The notes under the pieces: generated by a model | Databases searched by the model: none | The model's input: only the letters and a program-made list of their open reading frames with translations | What the model was told of the DNA's origin: nothing | Translations under genes and position numbers: made by a program | Shown: in pieces, positions 1 to 5,079 of the stretch | Layout: every line of letters starts with the position of its first letter | Numbering within the stretch: position 1 is the first letter of the stretch | Assembly: GCA_038240335.1 (NCBI GenBank) | Contig: JBBSDV010000175.1 | Location: 1 to 6,410, forward strand | Source of the DNA: JBBSDV01 sp038240335 | Lineage (GTDB): Bacteria > Chloroflexota > Dehalococcoidia > DSTF01 > JACRBR01 | DNA: 6,410 nt | Direction of reading: 5' to 3'

Positions 1-91
1 AGGACAAGAACAAAGGACCGCAGCGATCCAGCGCCGAAGCCCCTCGTTCCTTTTCCCAACCGCAGACTATCATCTCCACACGGACATCCAA

Positions 92-134
92 GTGACAGAT
101 TCACTGCTCACTTGAGGTGACACAATCACTGCTC
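92..134. repeat. Two tandem operator-like dyads, 25-bp period
   Basis: Two 18-bp direct repeats lie at 92-109 (GTGACAGATTCACTGCTC) and 117-134 (GTGACACAATCACTGCTC). They are identical at 16 of 18 positions and start 25 bp apart. Each contains the dyad GTGA-N5-TCAC; in the first copy the arms extend to AGTGA/TCACT. The gap between them creates a further inverted pair, TCAC (108-111) and GTGA (117-120), also with a 5-base spacer. Paired dyads like this ahead of an exporter gene are typical binding sites for a dimeric transcription factor. The factor is not encoded in this window and its family cannot be read from the site. The arms resemble CRP-type GTGA-N6-TCAC sites, but the spacer is one base shorter. 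Confidence 0.6.
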
Positions 135-140
135 TATGAC
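112..140 (+). promoter_or_regulatory. Candidate promoter overlapping the second dyad
   Basis: TTGAGG (112-117) and TATGAC (135-140) are separated by exactly 17 bases, which suits a housekeeping sigma factor. Each hexamer matches its consensus at 4 of 6 positions. The -10 lacks the highly conserved final T, so the match is modest. The second dyad copy (117-134) occupies the whole spacer, so a bound protein would block RNA polymerase. Transcription would start near 147 and give a leader of roughly 226 bases before the MFS start codon. Confidence 0.35.
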
Positions 141-372
141 ATGCACGCGGGACGCGCGGAGTGGGAAGTTGGATGCCGAGAGCGGGAGCTCGGGGGCGTT
201 CGACGGGTCAGCGCGCGTTGCACACTTGGATAACGCCCGAACAAGACCCTTCGCTGGCGCTCTGGGTGACAGGCACTGCGGGCGGATTGGCGGGTCCGCG
301 CGGCGCGGCGCCCGAAACAGCGGGCTATTCCGTACAGCGCGATCGTGTCGTGCTTGCTATGCTGTGCTCTCT
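141..372 (+). other. GC-rich leader with competing hairpins, no gene seen
   Basis: This stretch precedes the MFS gene and shows no credible protein: the exporter's frame is open through it, but the translation is low-complexity Arg/Ala/Gly-rich and unlike an MFS N-terminus. It holds several possible RNA pairings. CCGAG (176-180) can pair with CTCGG (189-193). Overlapping that right arm, 190-200 can pair with 232-240 over nine base pairs with a GG bulge. GCGGA (282-286) can pair with TCCGC (295-299), and GCCCG (310-314) with CGGGC (321-325). The first two pairings exclude each other. I could not match the region to a known riboswitch, and in DNA this GC-rich some pairings are expected by chance. 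Confidence 0.35.
355..363 (+). promoter_or_regulatory. Extended -10 for a leaderless MFS transcript
   Basis: TGC-TATGCT reads as an extended -10 element (TGn followed by a TATnnT hexamer). It ends nine bases before the ATG at 373. A transcript from it would begin at or beside the start codon, which would explain why no Shine-Dalgarno sequence is visible there. No good -35 is seen at 16-18 bases upstream, as can be the case for extended -10 promoters. Confidence 0.4.
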
Positions 373-1707
373 ATGGCAACCCAAACGACCACCGCACCGG
401 CTTCGCGCCTTCCCTTCAACATGCGACTCCCGGATGCGATATCTGCGCTCGCGGAGCGTGACTTCCGCATCGTCTGGATGGGGCAAGCGCTCTCGATGAC
501 GGGCACGTGGATGCAGATGATCGCGCAGAGCCTGCTGGTGTTGCGGCTGTGGAACTCGCCCTTCGCGCTGGGCGCCCTGAGCTTCGCGAACGCAGCGCCG
601 AGCCTGACGATCATGCTCTTCGGCGGCGTGCTGGCCGACCGCGCGGACAAGCGGCGCATCCTGTTGGCGACGCAATTCGTGATGGGGCTGCTGGCGTTGG
701 CCGTCGGCCTCCTCGTGCTCACCGACCAGGTGGAGTACTGGATGCTGTTCGCGGCGACGATCGTGCTCGGCATCGCCTTCGGCTACGACATGCCGGCGTA
801 CGGCGCCTTCATGCCGGAGCTGGTGCCGCCGGAGAAGATCGGCCAGGTGGTGGCGCTCAATTCATCGACCTTCCACGGCACGCGGATGATCGGTCCGGCG
901 CTGGCGGGGATCATCATCAGCGCCTTCGGGCTGGCGACCGCGTACTTCCTGAACGCCGCCAGCTTCCTGGCCGTCATCATCAGCCTCTTGATCATCCGGT
1001 ACCGTCCCGTCGCTGCCGCCGCGGGCGAGCAGATCTCGGCGATCGAGGGCCTCAAGGAGGGCATCCGGCACGCGCGCTCGCGGATGAACCTGCAGGTGCT
1101 GCTGCTGCTCACCGCGCTCAATACGACGTTCATTTTCCCGATGGTCGCGGTGCTGACGCCGTTCTACGTGAAGAACGTCCTGCACGAAGGCCCGGGGACG
1201 CTGGGCCTCGTCTGGGCCGGCTCGGGCGTCGGCGCGATGCTCGGCGCAATCGCGTTGATCTGGTGGCGCGAAGAGGCGCGGGTGGCGCGCATCTGGCTAG
1301 CGGCGATCGTTGCGCCGGCGGGACTGGTGCTGCTCGCTGTGACACGCGCGCCGGTTGTCGCGATCGTCGTGATGTCGTTCGTGTCCTTCTCGTTCTCGTC
1401 GCAACTGGGGCTGATTCAGACGATGATCCAGGAATCGACGCGGCAAGAGTTTCGCGGCCGCGTGATGTCGCTGCACGGCATCACGTTCATGGGGACGATG
1501 CCGATCTCGGCGCTGATCGCGTCGGGCCTCGCGGTGGCGCTGGGGCTGCCGCTGGTGATGGTGGTGTTCGCGGCCGCATACATCGTCAGCGCGGTGTACA
1601 CGCTGCGGTTCGTCGGCGGCGGTCTCGCGAAAGTGGTCGATGATTCGCGGATCGAGTTCGCGGCGATCACGGCCGAGGGCGCGCCGGCCGGCGGCTATCG
1701 CCACTGA
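373..1707 (+). CDS. MFS exporter, DHA3 / MFS_3-like
   Basis: This 444-residue membrane protein belongs to the major facilitator superfamily and looks like the proton-driven exporter branch that includes multidrug and siderophore (EntS-like) exporters. Its substrate is unknown. The hydrophobic profile fits about 12 membrane helices in two halves, with a charged central loop around residues 210-240. The signature motif A, GVLADRADKRR, lies at residues 85-95 between helices 2 and 3. NAASFLAVIISLL (194-206) and RGRVMSL (361-367) are typical of MFS_3 proteins. The frame is open back to 136, but those 79 extra residues are not MFS-like. I chose the ATG at 373 because the family's usual soluble N-terminus (LAERDFRIVWMGQALS, 27-42) follows shortly after. 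There is no ribosome-binding site, but a -10-like element sits nine bases upstream. Dyad repeats further upstream suggest regulation by a dimeric factor. Confidence 0.9.
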   Translation: MATQTTTAPASRLPFNMRLPDAISALAERDFRIVWMGQALSMTGTWMQMIAQSLLVLRLWNSPFALGALSFANAAPSLTIMLFGGVLADRADKRRILLATQFVMGLLALAVGLLVLTDQVEYWMLFAATIVLGIAFGYDMPAYGAFMPELVPPEKIGQVVALNSSTFHGTRMIGPALAGIIISAFGLATAYFLNAASFLAVIISLLIIRYRPVAAAAGEQISAIEGLKEGIRHARSRMNLQVLLLLTALNTTFIFPMVAVLTPFYVKNVLHEGPGTLGLVWAGSGVGAMLGAIALIWWREEARVARIWLAAIVAPAGLVLLAVTRAPVVAIVVMSFVSFSFSSQLGLIQTMIQESTRQEFRGRVMSLHGITFMGTMPISALIASGLAVALGLPLVMVVFAAAYIVSAVYTLRFVGGGLAKVVDDSRIEFAAITAEGAPAGGYRH

Positions 1708-1724
1708 GACATCGGACGGATGAC

Positions 1725-1742
1725 GCGCTCGTTCCGAGGCGC
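1725..1742 (+). terminator. Possible hairpin after the MFS gene
   Basis: GCGCTCG (1725-1731) can pair with CGAG plus CGC (1735-1738, 1740-1742) around a TTC loop, with one bulged G. It starts 17 bases after the MFS stop codon. No T run follows, so it could protect the mRNA 3' end or act with Rho rather than terminate by itself. Confidence 0.25.
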
Positions 1743-1781
1743 TGACGCGAACCGATCGGCGGCGTGGTCCAACTTTGTCGC

Positions 1782-1806
1782 CTCATTCGCATTTTATGAA
1801 AATGAG
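1782..1806. repeat. AT-rich nested inverted repeat
   Basis: CATTTT (1790-1795) and AAAATG (1799-1804) form a perfect 6-bp inverted repeat around ATG. An outer pair, CTCATT (1782-1787) and AATGAG (1801-1806), overlaps it. The patch is strikingly AT-rich for this GC-rich sequence. It could be a protein-binding site or a weak hairpin; no neighbouring start codon shows which gene it would control. Confidence 0.4.
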
Positions 1807-1837
1807 AGAAGTGTTCGGGGACACTCCCGATCCCCCG

Positions 1838-1857
1838 GCAGTCGTTGCGACGACTGC
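1838..1857 (+). terminator. Eight-bp perfect hairpin, possible terminator
   Basis: GCAGTCGT (1838-1845) pairs perfectly with ACGACTGC (1850-1857) around a TGCG tetraloop. It is the best stem in the convergent region and lies 131 bases after the MFS stop codon. On the plus strand only a weak pyrimidine stretch (ACTTCCGCTT) follows, so intrinsic termination is uncertain. The opposite strand has no T tract after it. Confidence 0.3.
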
Positions 1858-2123
1858 ACTTCCGCTTCAGATGGCCACACTCCCACTCCAGGGAGGCTAT
1901 GAACATCCGGCCCGGCCTCGTTGCCGCGCTGTTCGTGGCTGACCGACGTTCAGAAGTACTGCACTCGCCACCGCGCCGTGCCCGTTCCGTTGGACGGGGT
2001 GCGGATCAGCGTGCGCTCGTGGATTGAACGCTGTCGTGCCGCGTTGGTCCGCGTCGGTGTTGCTTGAGCGAATACCCCGCAACGGTAAGGCGACCGCACT
2101 GCTGCTCGCTGATGCGCGATGTG

Positions 2124-3173
2124 TCAGCCGCCGATGTAGGACATCTCGATCTTGGGTAGCGGTTCGGTGGCTGCGGAGCGCTGCTCGCTGTAGCGATCGT
2201 CGCGGCGCAGCCAGACGTTGCGGACGACGTCGGTGATCTCGGCGTCACTTTGCCCGTCGCGCAGCAGTGCGCGCATGTCTGTACCCGTGGTCGCGAAGAG
2301 GCAGGTGTAGAGTTTGCCCTCGGCGGAGAGACGCGCGCGCGAACAGTCGCCGCAGAACGGCTGCGTCACCGACGTGATGACGCCGATCTCGCCCGCCGCG
2401 TCGTCTTCGTATCGCCAGCGCTGCGCCACCTCGCCGCGGTAGTTCGGATCCGCCGGCACGAGCGGCATCTCCCCGCTGATCCGGCTCACGATCTCCTCGC
2501 CCGGCACGACATCGGCGAGCCGCCAGCCGTTGCTGTGGCCGACGTCCATGTACTCGATGAAGCGCACGATGTGGCCTGTGCCGCGAAAATGGCGCGCCAG
2601 ATCGACGATGGTGTGGTCGTTGATCCCGCGGCGGACGACCGCGTTGATCTTGATCGGCGCCAGACCCGCGGCGGCTGCGGCATCGATGCCGGCGAGGACG
2701 CGCGCGACGGGGATGTCGGCGTCGTTCATCGAACGGAAGACGGCGTCGTCGAGCGAGTCGAGGCTGACGGTGATGCGCTTGAGGCCGGCGGCGGCGAGCG
2801 ACGCGGCCTGATCAGCGAGCAGCGAGCCGTTTGTGGTCAGGGCGATGTCCATGTCGGGGATCTCGGAGAGCATGCGGATGAGCGCCGGCAGGTCGTGGCG
2901 CAGCAGCGGCTCGCCGCCGGTCAGCCGCAGCTTACGCACGCCCTGGCTCGCGAAGATCCGCGCCAGCCGCGTGATCTCCTCGAACGAGAGGATCTGATCG
3001 CGCCGCAGAAACTCGAAGCCGGGCCCGAAGACTTCTTTCGGCATGCAGTAGCGGCAGCGGAAGTTGCAGCGATCGGTCACCGAGATCCGGAGATCGCGCA
3101 GCGGCCGCGCGAAGCGGTCGCGCGGGCCAGCTCCGGGCGCGACGTCGATCAGGTCAAGTGGCTGAATCGTCAC
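2124..3173 (-). CDS. moaA: GTP 3',8-cyclase MoaA
   Basis: MoaA is a cytosolic radical-SAM enzyme that rearranges GTP to 3',8-cyclo-7,8-dihydro-GTP, the first step of molybdenum cofactor synthesis; MoaC then makes cyclic pyranopterin phosphate. All 349 residues are present, about the usual length. The SAM-binding Fe-S cluster motif CNFRCRYC gives Cys36, Cys40 and Cys43. LTGGEPL (84-90) is the SAM-contacting glycine motif, and RFIEYMDVG (204-212) is typical of MoaA. The second, GTP-binding cluster uses Cys274, Cys277 and Cys291. The chain ends in the diagnostic double glycine (Gly348-Gly349). The start is GTG at 3173, with a GAGAG-type ribosome-binding site seven bases before it. It is the last gene of the ppa-rdgB-moaA operon and overlaps rdgB by 20 nt. 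No other cofactor-synthesis gene lies in the window. Confidence 0.97.
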   Translation of the reverse strand: MTIQPLDLIDVAPGAGPRDRFARPLRDLRISVTDRCNFRCRYCMPKEVFGPGFEFLRRDQILSFEEITRLARIFASQGVRKLRLTGGEPLLRHDLPALIRMLSEIPDMDIALTTNGSLLADQAASLAAAGLKRITVSLDSLDDAVFRSMNDADIPVARVLAGIDAAAAAGLAPIKINAVVRRGINDHTIVDLARHFRGTGHIVRFIEYMDVGHSNGWRLADVVPGEEIVSRISGEMPLVPADPNYRGEVAQRWRYEDDAAGEIGVITSVTQPFCGDCSRARLSAEGKLYTCLFATTGTDMRALLRDGQSDAEITDVVRNVWLRRDDRYSEQRSAATEPLPKIEMSYIGG

Positions 3174-3798
3174 GCGATAACTCTCTCAACAGCGGCAGCG
3201 CCTTCGCGGCTGCCTCGCCGCGGTGGCTGATCCGGTTCTTCTCGTCTCGCGGCAGTTCGGCGCTCGTCATCCCGTGGCTCGGCACAAAAAAGATGGGGTC
3301 GTAGCCAAAGCCGTTCGTGCCGCGCGGCTCGTGCGCGATGCGACCCTCAAAGACGCCGCTCGCGTACTGCACCCGCTCGTCCGGCGTTGCGATGGCGATG
3401 ACACAACGGAAGCGCGCCGTTCGCTGCTCCTCCGGCACGCCGCGCAATTCATCGAGGACGATCGCGTTCTGTTGGGCTTCGCTGAGCGCATCGCTCGTTA
3501 GGTCTCCACCAGCATATCGGGCGGAAAAAATTCCTGGGCGGCCGCCCAGGTAGTCGATTTCCAATCCCGAATCGTCGGCCAGAGCGATGAGCCCGCACGA
3601 GCGCATCGCGGCGACCGCTTTAATCGTAGCATTCTCGGCGAAGCTGCTGCCGGTCTCCTCGGGATCGAACGCGACGGCGAGCTCGGCCGGCGTGACAAGA
3701 TTGAAGCCGCAGCCGTCGAGAAGCATGCGGAACTCGCGTAGCTTCCCCTGGTTGTTGGTAGCGATGACGAGCCTCGGCGCAGGCGGCGTCGGCGTCAT
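3154..3798 (-). CDS. rdgB: RdgB/HAM1 non-canonical purine NTP pyrophosphatase
   Basis: This 214-residue enzyme of the RdgB/HAM1 (ITPase) family hydrolyses dITP, ITP and XTP to the monophosphate and pyrophosphate, keeping deaminated purines out of DNA and RNA. It is cytosolic, works as a homodimer and needs Mg2+. Conserved blocks appear in order: TNNQGK (14-19) near the N-terminus, SFAENATIKA (52-61), ADDSGLEID (74-82) containing the catalytic aspartate (one of Asp75/Asp76), RPGIFSARYAG (87-97), FRCVIAIA (130-137), GTNGFGYDPIF (160-170) and SHRGEA (191-196). The open frame runs further upstream, but ATG at 3798 fits the family N-terminus and overlaps the ppa stop as ATGA. No separate ribosome-binding site is visible, so translation is probably coupled to ppa. 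Two runs of six A on the plus strand (3286-3291, 3525-3530) lie inside conserved motifs. Confidence 0.95.
   Translation of the reverse strand: MTPTPPAPRLVIATNNQGKLREFRMLLDGCGFNLVTPAELAVAFDPEETGSSFAENATIKAVAAMRSCGLIALADDSGLEIDYLGGRPGIFSARYAGGDLTSDALSEAQQNAIVLDELRGVPEEQRTARFRCVIAIATPDERVQYASGVFEGRIAHEPRGTNGFGYDPIFFVPSHGMTSAELPRDEKNRISHRGEAAAKALPLLRELSRDDSAT
3181..3187 (-). promoter_or_regulatory. Ribosome-binding site of moaA inside rdgB
   Basis: On the minus strand GAGAGAG lies seven bases before the GTG codon at 3173. It supports GTG as the moaA start and sits within the last codons of rdgB, so ribosomes finishing rdgB would pass over it. This arrangement favours coupled translation of the two genes. 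Confidence 0.6.
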
Positions 3799-4289
3799 GA
3801 CGCTGCCGCGGCCTGCGCGGCCCGAATGATCCGCCACGCCTCCTCGCGGTCGCCCCAGCCGTATATCGCGACGGCCAGCGCCTGAAGCTCCTTGTAGGTG
3901 CGGAAGAACTGCTCGATCTCGCGCTGCCAGTGCGGCGCGATGTTGGCGAACTCGTGCACCTCGGCGAAGCGCGGATCGGCGAGCGGCACGCAGATGATCT
4001 TGTCGTCGATGCCTTTGTCGTCGCGCATGCGGAGCACGCCGATCGGCCGCGCATCGAGGTAGCAGCCGGGCAGGGTCGGTTCCTCGACGATGACCAGAAC
4101 GTCCAGATGGTCGCCGTCGTCGGCGTGTGTGCCGGGGATGTAGCCATAGTCGGTCGGATAGTGGACGGACGAGTAGAGCGTCCGGTCGAGCCGCAGTACG
4201 CCGCGCTCGGCATCCCACTCGTACTTGTTGCGGCTGCCTCGCGGGATCTCGATCAGGACTTCGATGCTATCGGACGCTGCTTGCTGCAT
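3795..4289 (-). CDS. ppa: Inorganic pyrophosphatase, family I
   Basis: This 164-residue cytosolic enzyme hydrolyses pyrophosphate to two phosphates, pulling forward reactions that release it. The family I signature DGDHLD (58-63) supplies three metal-binding aspartates, Asp58, Asp60 and Asp63. A second acidic pair, Asp90 and Asp95, followed by Lys97 in the MRDDKGIDDK segment, matches the other metal and phosphate ligands. IEIPRGSRNKYEWD (13-26) and YPTDYGYIPGT (44-54) are also typical. Length is close to the usual bacterial form of about 175 residues. The frame extends to an ATG at 4331, but I prefer 4289: the protein then starts just before the conserved IPRGS strand, and a TACAAT hexamer lies eight bases upstream. 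It leads the operon; its stop overlaps the rdgB start by four bases. Confidence 0.95.
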   Translation of the reverse strand: MQQAASDSIEVLIEIPRGSRNKYEWDAERGVLRLDRTLYSSVHYPTDYGYIPGTHADDGDHLDVLVIVEEPTLPGCYLDARPIGVLRMRDDKGIDDKIICVPLADPRFAEVHEFANIAPHWQREIEQFFRTYKELQALAVAIYGWGDREEAWRIIRAAQAAAAS

Positions 4290-4297
4290 GTTCTGCC

Positions 4298-4303
4298 ATT
4301 GTA
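4298..4303 (-). promoter_or_regulatory. -10 element for the ppa operon, probably leaderless
   Basis: On the minus strand TACAAT matches the TATAAT consensus at five of six positions. It ends eight bases before the ATG at 4289, which puts the expected transcription start at or next to the start codon. No Shine-Dalgarno sequence lies before ppa. No convincing -35 is seen 16-18 bases further upstream. Confidence 0.45.
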
Positions 4304-4429
4304 TCCCGCTGTTCGCGCCGATGCGCCGCACGGTGTGCTCCTAGCGCTGTGCTGCCCATGCACCGTCTGGTCACGAGGATCCATTGTCGACGTTGTCGCC
4401 CGGGCTCGCCCCAGGCGCGACGATCAAGT

Positions 4430-4459
4430 CGGACAGGTAGCCATTCTGTCGCCTACGAT
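4430..4459 (+). promoter_or_regulatory. Possible promoter for the GNAT gene
   Basis: CGGACA (4430-4435) and TACGAT (4454-4459) are spaced by 18 bases and lie 54 bases before the GNAT start codon. TACGAT keeps the conserved T, A and final T of a -10. The -35 match is 4 of 6. The ppa promoter points the other way about 130 bases to the left, so the two are separate. A GC-rich imperfect hairpin (4398-4416) lies between them. Confidence 0.3.
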
Positions 4460-4501
4460 GGTGAGTCGTGCAACGCGAGGACGTTCACTCGATGCATGCG
4501 G

Positions 4502-4506
4502 AAGGG
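4502..4506 (+). promoter_or_regulatory. Ribosome-binding site choosing the GNAT start
   Basis: AAGGG ends seven bases before the ATG at 4514. It favours this codon over the in-frame ATG at 4496, which would place the motif inside the coding sequence. Confidence 0.6.
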
Positions 4507-4513
4507 TAACCAG

Positions 4514-4945
4514 ATGATCGAGATCCGGATCGTCGAGACGGCGGCGGAGCGGGAGGATGCATTCTCGGTGCGGATTGCGGTGTTCGTCGGCGAGCAGGGA
4601 ATATCACGGGCAGACGAGCTGGATGAGCTCGATGCGACGGCGATCCACTGCGTGGCGTATGACGATGAGCGGCCGGTCGGCGCGGGGCGGCTGGTGTTCG
4701 GTGATGGCTACGGGAAGATCGGACGGATGGCGGTGCTGTCGTCGCAACGGCGGCGCGGGGTCGGCGGGCTCGTGCTGGCGGCGCTTGAGCGCGAGGGCAT
4801 CGCGCGCGGGGTGCGCGTGTTCCGGCTCAGCGCGCAGCTGCATGCTCGCGCGTTCTATGATCGCTGCGGCTACGCGGCGGTCGGCGATGTGTACGACGAG
4901 GTCGGCATCCCGCACATCGCGATGGAGAAGGTGATACCGGAGTAA
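4514..4945 (+). CDS. GNAT-family N-acetyltransferase, YjcF-like
   Basis: This 143-residue protein has the fold of GCN5-related acetyltransferases, which move an acetyl group from acetyl-CoA to an amine. Its acceptor is unknown. The acetyl-CoA pyrophosphate loop (Q/R-x-x-G-x-G/A) is visible as RRRGVG at residues 79-84, just after the strand GKIGRMAVL (67-75). The N-terminal AFSVRIAVFVGEQGI (16-30), with DELDELD (34-40) soon after, resembles Bacillus YjcF, as do AQLHARAFYDRCGY (107-120) and the closing GIPHIAMEK (131-139). Length is normal for a single-domain GNAT. It stands alone with its own ribosome-binding site, divergent from ppa and 162 bases before the CoA-transferase gene on the same strand, so it may or may not share that transcript. 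I recognise the family but not the physiological role. Confidence 0.88.
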   Translation: MIEIRIVETAAEREDAFSVRIAVFVGEQGISRADELDELDATAIHCVAYDDERPVGAGRLVFGDGYGKIGRMAVLSSQRRRGVGGLVLAALEREGIARGVRVFRLSAQLHARAFYDRCGYAAVGDVYDEVGIPHIAMEKVIPE

Positions 4946-4985
4946 GGGAACGCGCCCGAAGCATAATCCCGCATCCATCCCCATC

Positions 4986-4999
4986 GAGCGTTCTCGCTC
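4986..4999 (+). terminator. Small hairpin after the GNAT gene
   Basis: GAGCG (4986-4990) pairs with CGCTC (4995-4999) around a TTCT loop, about 40 bases after the GNAT stop. The stem is only five base pairs and no T run follows, so this is a weak terminator candidate at best. Confidence 0.2.
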
Positions 5000-5025
5000 C
5001 ACCTCCCGACCGACCAGACACGACC

Positions 5026-5045
5026 GACGACGAGCGACGACGAGC
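5026..5045. repeat. Perfect 10-bp tandem duplication in a CGA-rich tract
   Basis: GACGACGAGC occurs twice in direct succession (5026-5035 and 5036-5045). The surrounding bases 5006-5050 are built largely from GACC and GACGA units. The tract lies between the GNAT and CoA-transferase genes, just upstream of the likely promoter of the latter. It looks like replication-slippage sequence; a regulatory role is possible but not shown. Confidence 0.5.
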
Positions 5046-5059
5046 GACCACCATCCAGA

Positions 5060-5065
5060 TACACT
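5060..5065 (+). promoter_or_regulatory. Possible -10 of the CoA-transferase gene
   Basis: TACACT keeps the conserved T, A and final T of a -10 hexamer and would start transcription near 5072, giving a leader of about 36 bases. No good -35 is visible in the CGA-rich sequence upstream. The gene's ribosome-binding site, GAGG (5099-5102), is five bases before the ATG. Confidence 0.3.
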
Positions 5066-5079
5066 GTCGCCACTTCATG

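Larger units (their letters stand above)
1708..2123. other. Convergent intergenic region, hairpins but no gene
   Basis: This 416-base region separates the 3' ends of the MFS gene (+) and moaA (-). Open frames exist in it, but none has a protein-like composition with a good start. The best-looking start, ATG at 1899 after GGGAGG (1891-1896), has only two bases between the purine run and the ATG and encodes 42 Arg-rich residues. The first half holds hairpins at 1725-1742, 1782-1806, 1815-1830 and 1838-1857. These are placed where terminators are needed but lack long T tracts. No tRNA or insertion-sequence end was recognised. Confidence 0.5.

Noticed and set aside
1..73. Divergent gene on the minus strand starting at ATG 73
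   Set aside because: The frame is open to the window edge, but it is only 24 codons with no properly spaced ribosome-binding site. It cannot be judged without the sequence to the left.
141..300. T-box or TPP-riboswitch resemblance (GAGAGCGGG, TTGGATAACGCC, TGGCGGGTCCGCG)
   Set aside because: Isolated words look similar, but the T-box antiterminator core and the TPP CTGAGA and GAACCTGA elements are absent, so no class can be claimed.
136..372. N-terminal extension of the MFS protein starting at 136
   Set aside because: The 79 added residues are low-complexity and unlike any MFS N-terminus, and the ATG at 136 would lie inside the candidate -10 element.
1903..2064. Open frame with a more protein-like stretch (LTDVQKYCTRHRAVPVPLDG)
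   Set aside because: It has no ATG or GTG start with a ribosome-binding site and spans only about 50 codons after a stop; most likely chance.
2101..2190. Direct repeat GCTGCTCGCTG at 2101-2111 and 2180-2190
   Set aside because: An 11-bp repeat of a common GC-rich word, one copy inside moaA; nothing else supports an element boundary.
2250..3230. Long plus-strand open frame (326 codons) opposite moaA
   Set aside because: It is the antisense shadow of moaA; its Arg/Asp/Ala-rich composition reflects high GC and it matches no family.
3154..4218. Fusion of an upstream domain to RdgB (354-codon frame)
   Set aside because: The upstream part overlaps ppa in another frame and is Arg-rich; the RdgB family start at 3798 with the ATGA overlap explains the gene.
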